From NCBI GenBank assembly GCA_030407085.1, contig CM059584.1:92140501-92204500 (forward strand): a DNA stretch of 64,000 nt, in the 5' to 3' direction. Below the pieces are notes generated by a model that was given only the letters and a program-made list of their open reading frames with translations, was not told the origin of the DNA and made no database searches. Shown piece by piece: positions 1 to 10,292 of the stretch; positions within the stretch are counted from its first letter, which is position 1, and every line of letters starts with the position of its first letter. Made by a program: the position numbers and the translations under genes. This stretch comes from Trichopria drosophilae (taxonomy: Eukaryota; Arthropoda; Insecta; Hymenoptera; Diapriidae).

Positions 1-620
1 AATCCATTGATTAATTTAGCAATTGTTCAGCAATGGCATACAGAATTACTATATTAAGTATAGGGAAAATGAAGTGAAGCAGAAGATGCTGTCAAATTTC
101 CATAAAAAGACCTGTCTAGACAAAAGAATATATAAAAAGGTAAGCTCTTGATTATGCCTGTAGCTTTCAAACTGTCTTCCACTTTATTAAAGGAATTATT
201 TATTATAATGAAATTTATTCTTTTGCAGACGTTGGAAGACGAGGAAACCAACATCGTGCAGTGTTTACGAATACCTTCTAAAATATTTTGTTCCTTCCAT
301 ACATATATCTGTATATAATTATATTTTTTTCAGAGAATTCTAATAATAAACAATGTTATTTTAATTTGTGTGTTTAAGAAAAAAACTTATTGTTAGTTGT
401 TGGACAGAAGGAAAGATTAAATGAAATGGTGGTTAATATTGTGACCCCCGCCCCCGACTTCTTCGCTTCCGCCCATCCGTCGTCGTCGCTCGTGGCCACC
501 TGCAAAAAACCGAACTTTTCCCCGGGGGCCACAAAGATTCGCACGACGCGCCGGATGGTAAGACAGAGCGCCAGCCGAGCCGAAGCTTGAAAAATTTATG
601 GACGCGCCGCACGCGCTGGT
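1..620. other. AT-rich flank passing into a CpG-rich block, no gene seen
   Basis: The first ~430 bases are AT-rich with no convincing reading frame. From about 440 the composition changes sharply to GC- and CpG-rich sequence (runs of CGTCGTCG, a CCCCGGGGGCC block). I see no promoter or RNA gene that can be named. Confidence 0.5.
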
Positions 621-1523
621 GTGCCCGCTAGCTCAGCCCCGAGTTCCCGGCTCGGCAAGGGAGAGGGTGGTATTCTCTGGCGCAGACTAACAACTCCGCG
701 ACCACTGCAGACGAGGACGGTTTACTACGTATATCGCGCTCTCTCGCGCCCCAAATCACGGACGCCAACTTCTATACTCGATTCCCCAATACGCGACGAC
801 ACGCGATTCCCCGACAGAGAGCTCGACAGGGACTTTTCGCACGCGGTGCCTGGCGATGAACTCTACCAGGACTTTTTAAATACGGTGCTCTGCGATGAAC
901 TCGACAGGGACTTTACGCACGCGGTGCCTGGCGACGAACCCTACCAGGACTTCCTAAAGACGGGGTGCCCGCCTACGAACTCGACAAGGACTTTCGAAGC
1001 GCGCTGCCCTGCGACGAACCCGTCGAGGAACCGTGCTCGTCCGATACTAACGCGCCCTCCCCAATACGACACTACACTATCTAGAATCTACACGAATCTC
1101 ATACCGAAACTACACTCAACGACGTTATCTGAACCACACGAAACTTTACCGAAATCGACCAAATTGACCGATTATACCCCTCTACTGAAATCTACTAAAC
1201 GCGAAACACTCACCGAAATTACGTTACCCGAAACCCACTCGAACTTACCGCGTGAACTAATAAACCGATTATTTCCCGAATTCCCTAATCTAACCATCGG
1301 CACTTTCGTTACTAAATTGACACGGATCACCCGGACGCTATCGTTTACCGCGGACACTGCTATTCAAGTTAACACAATCACACTTATACGCAACAATTTT
1401 AGCGTCTCCGTAGAGACAGTGAGTCTCATGTACAAAAACATAATAAAAACATGGCACTACCTTCCGACAGTGCGAGATAGCCTTGGCCCCACAAGATTGC
1501 TCGTAAAACAGCAATCTAGGTAA
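621..1523 (+). other. 300-codon open frame without an ATG start, probably not a gene
   Basis: The frame stays open for 300 codons but begins at a GTG; the first ATG codon that I find in frame lies near the 3' end. The N-terminal third is built from 13-residue repeats (ELDRDF...PGDE / YQDFL...), the direct product of a 39-bp minisatellite whose period is a multiple of three. The rest is low-complexity, rich in Thr, Leu, Pro and Arg, with no recognisable domain, signal peptide or membrane segment. CpG-rich DNA is poor in stop codons, so openness alone is weak evidence. It could be the remnant of an unrecognised element's leader or an exon of an unknown gene. I assign no function. Confidence 0.2.
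819..1028 (+). repeat. 39-bp minisatellite arranged as ~78-bp dimers
   Basis: Five consecutive units start at about 819, 858, 897, 936 and 977, each opening with GA(G/A)C and containing AGGACTT or GGGACTTT, followed by a partial sixth. Units 1, 3 and 5 resemble each other (GAACTCGACAGGGACTTT), as do 2 and 4 (GAACYCTACCAGGACTT), so the higher period is ~78 bp. Unit length is 39 bp except unit 4 (41 bp). Confidence 0.8.
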
Positions 1524-3100
1524 CTTAACCGCGCAGAGGGCCCGGTCCAGTTAGCATCGCACGCATGGTCCTCTCCTTACCGACAGATCGGCTGGAGTAT
1601 TACCCGAGAAAAACCTTCTTATTGCACAAAAAGTCCGCTCGTTAATCCATAAGATAGCGCTACCTCACAAGAGGGGCAAGATAACAGATAACCACAGTGT
1701 TCACTCTAACAGAGTAAAAAGATAACCAAGAAGTTCAAGATACGATCGCTCACAAGAGCGATCCAGCGAACCAAGGTAAAATTAACGAGCTTGCGTTTTC
1801 GATCTTAAGAAGTCAGACTATGAATTTAAAATGTCGACCATGCTAGTTAACGGTTCGCCAAGCCAACTGGAGATCGCGTCGCGGACCGCGGATCGGAACC
1901 GGCGGCCATCTTGTCGGCGTCGCGGTGTGACGTCACAGAGCATCACATTCGGCGGAATTTGCTTTTCACGCGTCGTATTTCCGTTTTCGTTACCGTCTTT
2001 ATTTCTGATCACCGGACACGCACGTTCGAAACGATAAAGATAACCACACTAGATTCGATCTTACATTCGCCCGAACCGGTAGTTATTTCTCCCGGATAGC
2101 GAACGATCACAAAAGATAACCAAGTGACGGCTTTTTCCTGAAGTCCTCGAAATGACGAAGTTATCCTCTTACCGAATCCTCTCACAGAATTTGAAGAGAA
2201 AGATCTTCGATCACGTTTCCGATAGTTAACCATACCGACGCGCGAGGCCTTTGGGCTTCGTCTTTCCGAAAGTAACGAGAATACACAAAAATCGTAAGAT
2301 AACCACATTTTTCCCGAATATGCCGAATAAAACAACGAGAGATGACCACAGTCGCTTTAAAGAATCTACTCGAGATATTCTCCGCGAAAGGAAATATTCC
2401 GGAAGATAACCATTGAGAAACCATCGCGACCAAAGCAGAAATTTACCGAAACACGATACGAACCGAAGACCCGACTCAGATAACCGAAGGCGATTCGCGT
2501 TTTTCACTTTCACTTTCATTCGCGAAACGGCAACGGACAATCGGAAAAGCGCAGCTGTGAGCACAAAGAATCGAAATATTGGCATACGAAAGGACTTCGT
2601 AACCTAAAAGTAATTGCACTCAGGGCTGTTGGTACCTTTTGATGACCAGGCGTACCTGTAGGCTCCAGGACTGCTACCGCGACCATGATGGTAGGGAGAG
2701 CCCCGCGGCCCGTACGGGCATACACGACTGGCCGTCCCCTCCCGGTACTCTTTTCTTAATACTTCTCGAATGTTCGCGAAGTTTCGGCTCATCGCCCTCG
2801 TGTATCCTCTCCTTCGCGAACATTCCAGAATCTCCACGCGTCGTTCCCCGCCTGCACGCCCGTAATAAGCAGCGTGCTTGACGATATAACCTGGATGTTC
2901 AGGTCTCGTAATTCTGGAAATCGAAAACAAGGCCATCCTTGATCCGACTTCCTAAACAAAGGAAATGCGAATACCCATGTTTACACCTGAAATATTTATC
3001 CCATGCACTATATTATTTCAGGAAATAATCAAAATAAATTTAAATACTGAATAATAACCCGAATTATACCTACTTTTATTATTATCAATTATTAATTCCT
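1524..3100. other. CpG-rich intergenic block, no gene assigned
   Basis: Several open frames of 60-120 codons on both strands overlap one another, as expected in stop-poor CpG-rich DNA, and none shows a domain. At about 2940 composition returns to AT-rich. The abrupt edges (about 440 and 2940) suggest one inserted or unusually conserved GC-rich segment about 2.5 kb long. Confidence 0.4.
1687..2486 (+). repeat. dispersed GATAACCA motif cluster
   Basis: The octamer GATAACCA occurs at 1687, 1721, 2039, 2115, 2298 and 2405, all on the plus strand, usually preceded by AA or CA. Near-matches GATGACCA (2341) and GATAACCG (2479) continue the series. The intervening sequences do not obviously align, so this is not a simple tandem repeat. 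A perfect GTGACGTCAC palindrome (CRE-like core TGACGTCA at 1928-1935) lies in the same block. The motif could be a protein-binding site array or the relic of an old repeat. Confidence 0.6.
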
Positions 3101-3119
3101 AAAATACTAATTCTACGTC

Positions 3120-3500
3120 AAAATTGTTGTCTTATTAAAAATTAGCGTTTCTTCGGAGCAGTCCCCCCTATAATGACAACATTTCCCCTTGGATAAAAGC
3201 CTCCCGGCAGATTCATAACAAATATCAATCCTAACTCAAAAATTGTTGCCATATTAAAAATTAGCGCTTCTTCGGAGCAGTCCCCCCTATAATGACAACA
3301 TTTCCCCTTGGATAAAAGCCTCCCGGCAGATTCTTAACGTATACCATTCAAAAAGAGCCGAATGACGTCATCACCAAAATAAACACTAGCGCTTCTTCGG
3401 AGAGCCTATAAAGTGATGACATCATTTCGGAAATTGCACCCATTTGAAATATTAGCGGTTCTTGAAGACCAGCCCCCCCCCCCCCTTAAGTTATCCCCGT
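3120..3500 (+). repeat. ~119-bp direct repeat, two good copies and two degenerate copies
   Basis: Two copies (about 3120-3219 and 3239-3339) share TTAGCGYTTCTTCGGAGCAG, a short C run, TATAATGACAACATTTCCCC and TCCCGGCAGATTC. The TAGCG core recurs at 3143, 3262, 3387 and 3453, the last two in shortened, diverged units; the final one contains a C13 run (3473-3485). Confidence 0.8.
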
Positions 3501-3525
3501 TGTGAGTCTCGTGGCAGATAGCACT

Positions 3526-3547
3526 GTAACGTGTTTTGCCACGTTAC
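3526..3547. repeat. short perfect inverted repeat
   Basis: GTAACGTG and CACGTTAC form an 8-bp stem around a 6-nt loop. It lies about 80 bp beyond the end of the Tc1-like transposase and might be part of that element's terminal region, but I could not find a matching partner on the other side. Confidence 0.6.
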
Positions 3548-3626
3548 AATATACATTGCATGTATTATTATTTTTAAAATTAAAATCTTTTTTAAGAACC
3601 TATAAATTAAAATAAATAATATTTTT

Positions 3627-4741
3627 TTAATAATTAATCGGTTCTCCACCAGTATCTAGAACATTTCTCATCCTCCGAGGCATGGACTGAATAAGATGAG
3701 CACAGTACTCGGGAGTAATTTTTTCCCATTCGGCTTGAACCTGTTGAATAAGTCCTGCTCGATACTGGTGGTTTTGTGGGACCCATTCACGCACCATGTA
3801 AGCCCATGCATTTTCCATCGGATTAAGATCTGGGGCTTTTGCCGGCCAATCGAACCCTGCCAGGTCCGGATGGTTCTCATACCATGATTTGACAACCCGG
3901 CTTGTATGGATCGGACTATTATCCTCTACAATACCGATGATTGGGTATTCTTCCTGAAGGAACCGCTCACGAATTCGTGGGTAGAGTACACCATCTAAAA
4001 TGTCGACATACTGCTCTGCATTGAAGTGTCTACCCACCTATAGAAGTATATTTCCATATTAAACAATAATTGAAAAAACCATGGAAAATTTGAAAATACT
4101 GAAGGAGTTTTTATATAAATGCAACATTTTTAAACTACTGTTAATGTGATTTTATGCGTGATTTTAATTTTGATACTGCTGAATATTATCTATTGTATTT
4201 AAATACTTTATACATACTTCCAACAAGTGACCCCTGCCTTGTGCAGACATCCAACCCCAAAAAGCAGCTGTTATACGTCCACTTTTTAGGGTTGGTAACA
4301 CATTTCGTGGATCGAACATTGTGTTGTTTGGTTGCCAGACTAAGTGCCGACCATCTTTGTCGGTGGAAAATGTTTTTTCGTCCATGAAAAGGCAATTTTA
4401 TGTGCTGCTTTCCGGCAAAAAGGCCATTTTCTCGCAGCCTTCTTCGCACTAGAAATGGAGAGACAGGCAATCGTAACATTTCAGGGACTCGGTAAGTGCG
4501 GATTTGCCTAAATAGTAGCTGCGAGAGCTGCATCTTTTGTAGCATCTGTTTTACTGGGCCTGGTATTGTGACTCCTGTTGTCTCGCAGCTCTTGCTCTTC
4601 GTATCTCTGACACCACTTCAATGCAGTCCAGTTCGTACAACCAAGTTGCTCGCTAATTTTCCGTGCAGAGTGGCCGGCGTCCCAGAGGGCTGCTATTTTC
4701 GCGAGATTTTCCTTCAATGGCTGAAATGCTATTTCGGACAC
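3627..4741 (-). pseudogene. Tc1-like DDE transposase, broken, with an apparent intron
   Basis: This is a cut-and-paste transposase of the Tc1/mariner superfamily read on the minus strand. Reading 5' to 3': a helix-turn-helix region (4741-4508, with ARKISEQLGC); a second DNA-binding segment in another frame (~4545-4390, LPVSP...RRRLRENGLF); then the catalytic core with first Asp in MDEKTF (~4380), second Asp in EDNSPIH and the acidic third residue in PDLNPMENAW. I count 35 residues between the second Asp and Glu, against the classical 34 of Tc1. The core is split by a plausible 180-nt intron (4217-4038) with GTATGT donor and CTATAG acceptor that keeps frame. Lesions: a TAG stop and frameshift near 4520, and an apparent loss of ~25-35 residues just before MDEKTF. 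The first readable codon follows a CTTCCCAG sequence, so an upstream exon with the ATG is possible. No terminal inverted repeats were identified. Non-functional as it stands. Confidence 0.85.
4038..4217 (-). other. candidate intron inside the Tc1-like transposase
   Basis: On the minus strand the segment begins GTATGT and ends TTCTATAG. Removing it joins ...GRGHLLE to VGRHFNAEQYVDIL in frame, matching the order of the Tc1 catalytic domain between its first and second Asp. Introns are uncommon in Tc1-like elements, so this may be a real intron, or a short insertion that happens to keep frame. Confidence 0.6.
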
Positions 4742-5157
4742 TGGGAAGTATACTGCAGATCAAGTATAGGCTTTGAAATAATGTGATAAATTTCTTAATA
4801 ATATATCTATTATTTTCTATAAATTTGAAGATTTTAGGACATGTACGCGTAGAAACCCAAGACGAATTAAAAATGTATGAGTCAAACATTCGGTGACACC
4901 GACGTTAGCAGCCGATTCCAGCAAAATAGAGAATTTAATTATTCTGAAGAGCCTCTTTGGCATTTACATTAATATTTTCTGTTACATATTCTCACTCGAG
5001 GTTTAATTTTCTACATAATGTAAAAGTGAACTCCTATGTTTCGAATCGATTACTACGAATGGACTAATAACTTCAGCATCATAAACGTTTCTCGACTGGA
5101 GAATCTACATGTCGAACTGCTTTTAATTTCATTTATGCATTTATGTGTGGTTCTATT
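4742..5157. other. AT-rich spacer, nothing identified
   Basis: The sequence between the transposase 5' end and the retrotransposon LTR has no convincing frame or repeat. It ends with CTATT, whose last four bases form the left copy of the retrotransposon target duplication. Confidence 0.5.
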
Positions 5158-5540
5158 TGTTATGATTAATATTAAAGGTGAGTTGGAAAACTGGATTGGC
5201 GGAATAAAACACTCCAATTTTCTATAAAGTTGGAGAACAGTTTTATTCTTGAACAGTCTATAAAATTATTATGTCACTTCAGCTGCGATCACTAGCGTCT
5301 TTTATCCGCCGCACACGGCCTATACTTCCGGATATACTTTTCACGCCGCACGCGGCCTATATCTTTTCTTACGCCGCCAACGGCCGACACACGTCTCTCC
5401 TCTTTTCCGGAAGCTACCAGGCTATATCGTGCCGCGTGGCTATTCTAACGCCATCTATATTTATAATAAATAAATTATATATATATATATATATTTCATT
5501 TTCTGTGAATAACCGCGCTATTTAAATTAAAACCCTAACA
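5158..5540 (-). repeat. 3' LTR of element 1
   Basis: It begins TGTTATGATTAAT and ends CCCTAACA (plus-strand reading). It contains an (AT)n run near 5478 and a segment, 5272-5387, absent from the other LTR. That segment has three loosely repeated GCCGCAC..GCGGCC-type palindromic units. Confidence 0.92.
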
Positions 5541-5633
5541 ATCGGTCATCCTAAACTAGCTTGGTCCCCAAGCTCAGTCGTGTCACTTTTTACTCTAAAA
5601 TCGGTTCATTTTCGCTATTTATATCACGTTAGG

Positions 5634-8600
5634 TTATATCACATAATCGCTTAGATATTTTGGTTTTACGCTCGCTCTCTTTCTCGCAAATACTAGACTA
5701 TTTTCTTTTGCTTCGTCGCATGTTTTCTTTTCATTTCTATCTAGTTCGACGTCACTAAGTTCTTCGTCGCTATCATTGTATTTATGTCCTGTCCAAATTT
5801 TAAGTTGGCTTACATGCGCAGTTGTTTCAAAATGTTTACCTTGACTTTCATTTAACTTTTTGACTCTATAAGTATCACTCGGTTCTTTTCCTACTACCAC
5901 TAATGGCTCGGAAAAGGCTGGCTGCAATTTGGTGGAGTATCCTGTCGCAATAGGATTTCTCTTACTAAATACAATATCTCCTATCTCATATTTTACTCCC
6001 TTAAAACGTTTCTCGTCAACTCGCTTTTTATACTTTCCTTGTTCTCGTATAATATTTTCACGAATTTCACGTTGAATTTCGGTCGGAACCCTATACGTTT
6101 CACAATTTTCAGTAAGCTCTCTCGCTACACCATCCTCAAATCGCGGTAAATAGCCATATAAAGCTTCGAATGGAGTTTTCCCCGTCGACTTACTAACAGT
6201 ACAATTTAAATCTCTTTCTATTTTCTTAAGATTCATATCCCAATGCTTCTCCTCATCGGTTCCAAGCATACTTTTAATGGCCGGTATCAAAGTTTGGTTC
6301 AAAAGCTCCACTAACCCATTTGCTTGCGGATGCCTACTCGAATTAAGCGTGTGCTTTATGCCGAACTTACAACAAATTTCTTGGAACCATTGGGATATAA
6401 AGCATTTACCTCGATCGCTAACGACTCTATTCGGCGCTCCAAATTTTTCAACGAATTCCGTAAATTTCTTCGCTGTGACCTTGCCCGTGACATTACGTGT
6501 CGGAACAATGTGTGCGTACTTAGTTAATGTATCCGTAATTGCCAACACATACGTGTTCTTTCTCGCGCTCGTAACGAAGGGACCAAGATAGTCAGTGTGT
6601 ACTATCTCGAAAGGTCGACGTCCCGGCGGAATTGGGTGCAATTCTCCCTCTTTACGTCCAAATTTTCGTTTTGTCAATATACATTCAAAACAATTTTTAA
6701 TGTGAACTTTTACATACTGCTTCATTTTAGGGAAATAATAATACGCGCTGATTCTCTTAACGGTCTTTTCTACTCCGAAATGAGAAGATAAATCATGATA
6801 TCTAATTACGATCGATTTTCTCATTCGTTTCGGTACAACATAGAGTTCGCGTTCGCATCCGTCCTGGACCGTCTTCCTAAACAATAATCCATCACGCAAT
6901 ACATAATCAAGGACATGTCTCTTCTCTTCTTTCGTTCGATCGCTCTCCGATTTTCTAAGGATTTCAATAAGTTCTTTTATAAAAGAGTCAGTACGTTGGA
7001 AAACTAAAAGTTCATCTTCGCGAGTGGTTATTGTCAAAACTATTTCCGTTTCAGGCTCACTCACTGGAGCTCGTGACAATGCATCAACATGTTGCATTTG
7101 AGCCCCCTTTTTGTGTCGAATCTCAAAGTCATATTCCGAAATTTCACTTAACCATCTAGCTATTTGAGAATTTGTAGTTTTCCACACGTTAATGTTCACC
7201 AGACATTCACAGTCGGTTACAATCAGAAAAGATATTCCTATTAAAAATGGTCTCAAACGTCGCAACGCCCAAGCAATTGCCATTAGTTCTAATCTACTCG
7301 AATGATATTTTTCTTCAATTTCTGTCGTTCGTTTACTTATCGCGTATACCATTCTCAAAGGATCACTTTCTTTATCTGCTTGCAACAACATTGCACCTAT
7401 TCCTTTTGCCGACGCATCAGTGTGCAATTCTGTTCTTTCTGCTTTCGGGTTGTATACTCTTAGGATAGGTCGTGCTACTAATAACGATTTCAATAAGTCG
7501 AATGCCTTCTTACATTCCGAATTCCACAAAAATTCCTGTTTCTCTTTCAATAAATTAGAGATCGGCGAAGCAATCTTTGCAAAGTTCGGAATGAATCTTC
7601 GAAAGAAGCTCGCAAGTCCCAAAAACCTTCGTACTTCATGTTTCGACTTTGGACTTGAAAAACCATCAATAGCTGCTATCTTACGTTCACCCGGTTGAAT
7701 TCCATTCTCTCCCAAAACGTATCCTAAGTACTCAACCTTCCTCAGACCGAACTGACACTTTGACAGATTTAACGTTAACGATGCATTTCTCAACAAACTT
7801 AACACATATTCTAATCGCGACATTAATTCCTCCCAATTCTCAGCATAAATACATGTGTCGTCAAAGAAAGTAAACGCGACTCCTTTTCTGCAAGCTATAC
7901 CTAGAACTCGATTCATCAACTTTGCGAAATATTTCGGAGCATTTACTAATCCAAACATTGCTCTCTCAAACTGACCAGTTTGAGTTTCCGTTATAAACGC
8001 CGTTTTCTCTTTCGACTCTCCGGTCAAGGGCATTTGCAGATATCCACAAGCCAAATCTAAAACTATGAAATACTTAGCACCATTTAACTTCTCTAGCAAA
8101 TCATCGAAATTTGGAATTGGATAATTTACCATTTTCGTAATTTTATTTAGCTTGCGATAGTCAACAACCATCCTTGCCGACCCGTCCTTCTTACGTACAA
8201 TAAACGCTGGACTAGCATACTCAGACTCGGTTTCCGTTACTATTCCCGCTTTCTTATATTCGTTAATAAGTTCATTTAAGTCATTTCGATCTTTCGCATT
8301 TAGACGGTAGGGTTTCGATTGCACAGGGCGAGCTTTTTCGTCAATTTTTATTTCCATTTCAATTTTATCTGTCCTTCCAATTTCTTCCACGCTCGACGCG
8401 ATACATTGTTTATACTTATTTAGAATTTTCTTTAACTGATCCCTCTGCTCTACAGTTACTGACTCGTCAACTACGATCTCATCTAAACTAACCTCTAATT
8501 TTCGACTATTTATCAAGGGAGCTGGTTCGACAGACAAGATTGTTTCGCCAATTTCTTCCCCCTCCCCAATTTTCTGCATCTTTTCCGTATCGTTTACCAA

Positions 8601-10292
8601 TGGAATCTGAATTTCCAAATCATTCATTTTAACATTAACAAAATTTATTGAATTCGGTTCTATTTCAGTATTTTCCGTTGCATAAAATCGTGTTTTTGCC
8701 TTCCCGAAATCGTTAAAAATACTAGGATCAGTTTCCGTGAATATTAAGTCATACCCTAATCTCGTATAGGTTATATCTAACGCCTCCGTAAAAGGCCTTC
8801 CGAGAATCACGTCAAATGTCTGCGCATAATCTGGAACTACTTTGAACGATAATAACTTCGGACTCAAACTATCGAACGAGACTTTCTCAGAAATTATTCC
8901 CGGTGACTCAACTGGATTCTTTCCAAATCCCTGCAGTACCGAACTCGCCCTTTGCATGCGAAATCCCGAATTTAATACTACCGTCGATTTAATAGTACAT
9001 ACTGATGCACCCATGTCTATATGCGCAATCAACTTTTCATCGCCCACTTTAACTTCACGCACGAATTTTTCGATCGATGTTTCATTTTTCTCCCCTTGGA
9101 CTACATTTATTTCTCCCGACCGCGAATCATTCGGCTTATTCGAACACCGCGAAGCTATGTGACCGACTTGCTTACACAAAAAACACGTTATATCTTTTTT
9201 TCGATTTTTACAGTCGCGCGCTAAATGTCCTAACTGATCGCAACGATAAAATCTGCTTACGCTAAGTGTTGATCGTGGTTTACTTCTCCAAGATTCTATT
9301 TCTTGGGTGGTCTTTTTTGTAGAAACACTAGGCTGCATAGATGTTGTTGACACCTGAGGTATTCTTGGCTTTATAGCTGTCTTCGTAAAGTTCGACGTCC
9401 CTCCACGAGGTCTATCACCAAATCTTTTTCGACGACTTTCCTCGAGCTTCTCAAATTTCACCAAATCTTGAATAATTTCATCAGTCGTTTCATAATCTTT
9501 CGAAAGAATGTAATGAGCTGCTTCACGCAACCACAGACCTTCGGCAACTTCGTCTCGGACTTCATTTACTCTATACTCTAAATCTGTACACAGCCACACT
9601 TTATCAATAAAATATTCTTGCACATTCTCTTCAAAACCTTGAACTCTTGACATCATAAGTTTTAACTTCTCAGATTTACTTCGTGGAACCGTAAACATCG
9701 ACTTAAACGCAGTCGTAAACGAGACATAATCGTTGACATCAACAATTCTTGTCATTAACCATTTAAATGCTGCTCTTTTTAAATGCGCCTTAGCAATACT
9801 AAAAGCAACAGAATCATTCCAATTGTTCATAACTTTACAATTATGCAATTCCGTAATCCAAGCACTAGCACATTCTGGTGACTCATTTCCATAAAAATCT
9901 CTTATGACGTCACGCGTATCTGGTGTGACTGTGTATTGTACAACATGTCCGTCGCGTTGTACTGACGCTTGCCGTACAGTCTCCATTAACTGCGTCTGGT
10001 TGTTCAGCGCCACTCCGATAGATTGCAACACATGATCGAGAGCTCCATTCGAGGCGTCAGTCGCCATCCTCATCGCTCCCCCTCCTTCCGCTTGTTCTAC
10101 CGAATCTCTCGCTCTTGTCAATTCGGCTTCTAATTCGGTAATTCGGTTTAGATAGGCGGTCTTCTCCTCGACACGTCGCGATTTCTGCCTTTCCACCTCC
10201 TGCGCGAGCTTTGCCACTTCACTCATTTTTCTCGTCTTGATCCCGTTTCCGAACAACCCGGAAGCAAACTGCTCAAATTCGTCGGTCTGCAT
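5634..10292 (-). CDS. Gag-Pol polyprotein of gypsy element 1, 1552 aa, open
   Basis: A single frame encodes the structural and replication proteins of the retrotransposon. A coiled-coil-like charged stretch lies near residues 25-70. Two CCHC knuckles lie near 347-382: the second (CFLCKQVGHIASRC) is complete, the first has Phe instead of its first Cys. The protease motif near 424 reads HIDMGAS where D(S/T)GA is usual. The RT core near 690-860 has FFDD in place of the usual YxDD. RNase H follows near 955 (LHTDASAKG). The integrase has an HHCC finger and DD35E triad: Asp in HTDYLGP (~1230), Asp in VSDRGK, and Glu in NGLVE (~1324), 35 residues after the second Asp. A C-terminal GPY/F-like segment follows. 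The ATG at 10292 is the first Met of the frame. Frame integrity is good, but the altered Cys, protease and RT residues make activity uncertain. Confidence 0.92.
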   Translation of the reverse strand: MQTDEFEQFASGLFGNGIKTRKMSEVAKLAQEVERQKSRRVEEKTAYLNRITELEAELTRARDSVEQAEGGGAMRMATDASNGALDHVLQSIGVALNNQTQLMETVRQASVQRDGHVVQYTVTPDTRDVIRDFYGNESPECASAWITELHNCKVMNNWNDSVAFSIAKAHLKRAAFKWLMTRIVDVNDYVSFTTAFKSMFTVPRSKSEKLKLMMSRVQGFEENVQEYFIDKVWLCTDLEYRVNEVRDEVAEGLWLREAAHYILSKDYETTDEIIQDLVKFEKLEESRRKRFGDRPRGGTSNFTKTAIKPRIPQVSTTSMQPSVSTKKTTQEIESWRSKPRSTLSVSRFYRCDQLGHLARDCKNRKKDITCFLCKQVGHIASRCSNKPNDSRSGEINVVQGEKNETSIEKFVREVKVGDEKLIAHIDMGASVCTIKSTVVLNSGFRMQRASSVLQGFGKNPVESPGIISEKVSFDSLSPKLLSFKVVPDYAQTFDVILGRPFTEALDITYTRLGYDLIFTETDPSIFNDFGKAKTRFYATENTEIEPNSINFVNVKMNDLEIQIPLVNDTEKMQKIGEGEEIGETILSVEPAPLINSRKLEVSLDEIVVDESVTVEQRDQLKKILNKYKQCIASSVEEIGRTDKIEMEIKIDEKARPVQSKPYRLNAKDRNDLNELINEYKKAGIVTETESEYASPAFIVRKKDGSARMVVDYRKLNKITKMVNYPIPNFDDLLEKLNGAKYFIVLDLACGYLQMPLTGESKEKTAFITETQTGQFERAMFGLVNAPKYFAKLMNRVLGIACRKGVAFTFFDDTCIYAENWEELMSRLEYVLSLLRNASLTLNLSKCQFGLRKVEYLGYVLGENGIQPGERKIAAIDGFSSPKSKHEVRRFLGLASFFRRFIPNFAKIASPISNLLKEKQEFLWNSECKKAFDLLKSLLVARPILRVYNPKAERTELHTDASAKGIGAMLLQADKESDPLRMVYAISKRTTEIEEKYHSSRLELMAIAWALRRLRPFLIGISFLIVTDCECLVNINVWKTTNSQIARWLSEISEYDFEIRHKKGAQMQHVDALSRAPVSEPETEIVLTITTREDELLVFQRTDSFIKELIEILRKSESDRTKEEKRHVLDYVLRDGLLFRKTVQDGCERELYVVPKRMRKSIVIRYHDLSSHFGVEKTVKRISAYYYFPKMKQYVKVHIKNCFECILTKRKFGRKEGELHPIPPGRRPFEIVHTDYLGPFVTSARKNTYVLAITDTLTKYAHIVPTRNVTGKVTAKKFTEFVEKFGAPNRVVSDRGKCFISQWFQEICCKFGIKHTLNSSRHPQANGLVELLNQTLIPAIKSMLGTDEEKHWDMNLKKIERDLNCTVSKSTGKTPFEALYGYLPRFEDGVARELTENCETYRVPTEIQREIRENIIREQGKYKKRVDEKRFKGVKYEIGDIVFSKRNPIATGYSTKLQPAFSEPLVVVGKEPSDTYRVKKLNESQGKHFETTAHVSQLKIWTGHKYNDSDEELSDVELDRNEKKTCDEAKENSLVFARKRASVKPKYLSDYVI

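Noticed and set aside
2604..2936. 110-codon minus-strand frame in the CpG-rich block
   Set aside because: It overlaps other frames of similar length on both strands, as expected in stop-poor DNA, and has no domain.
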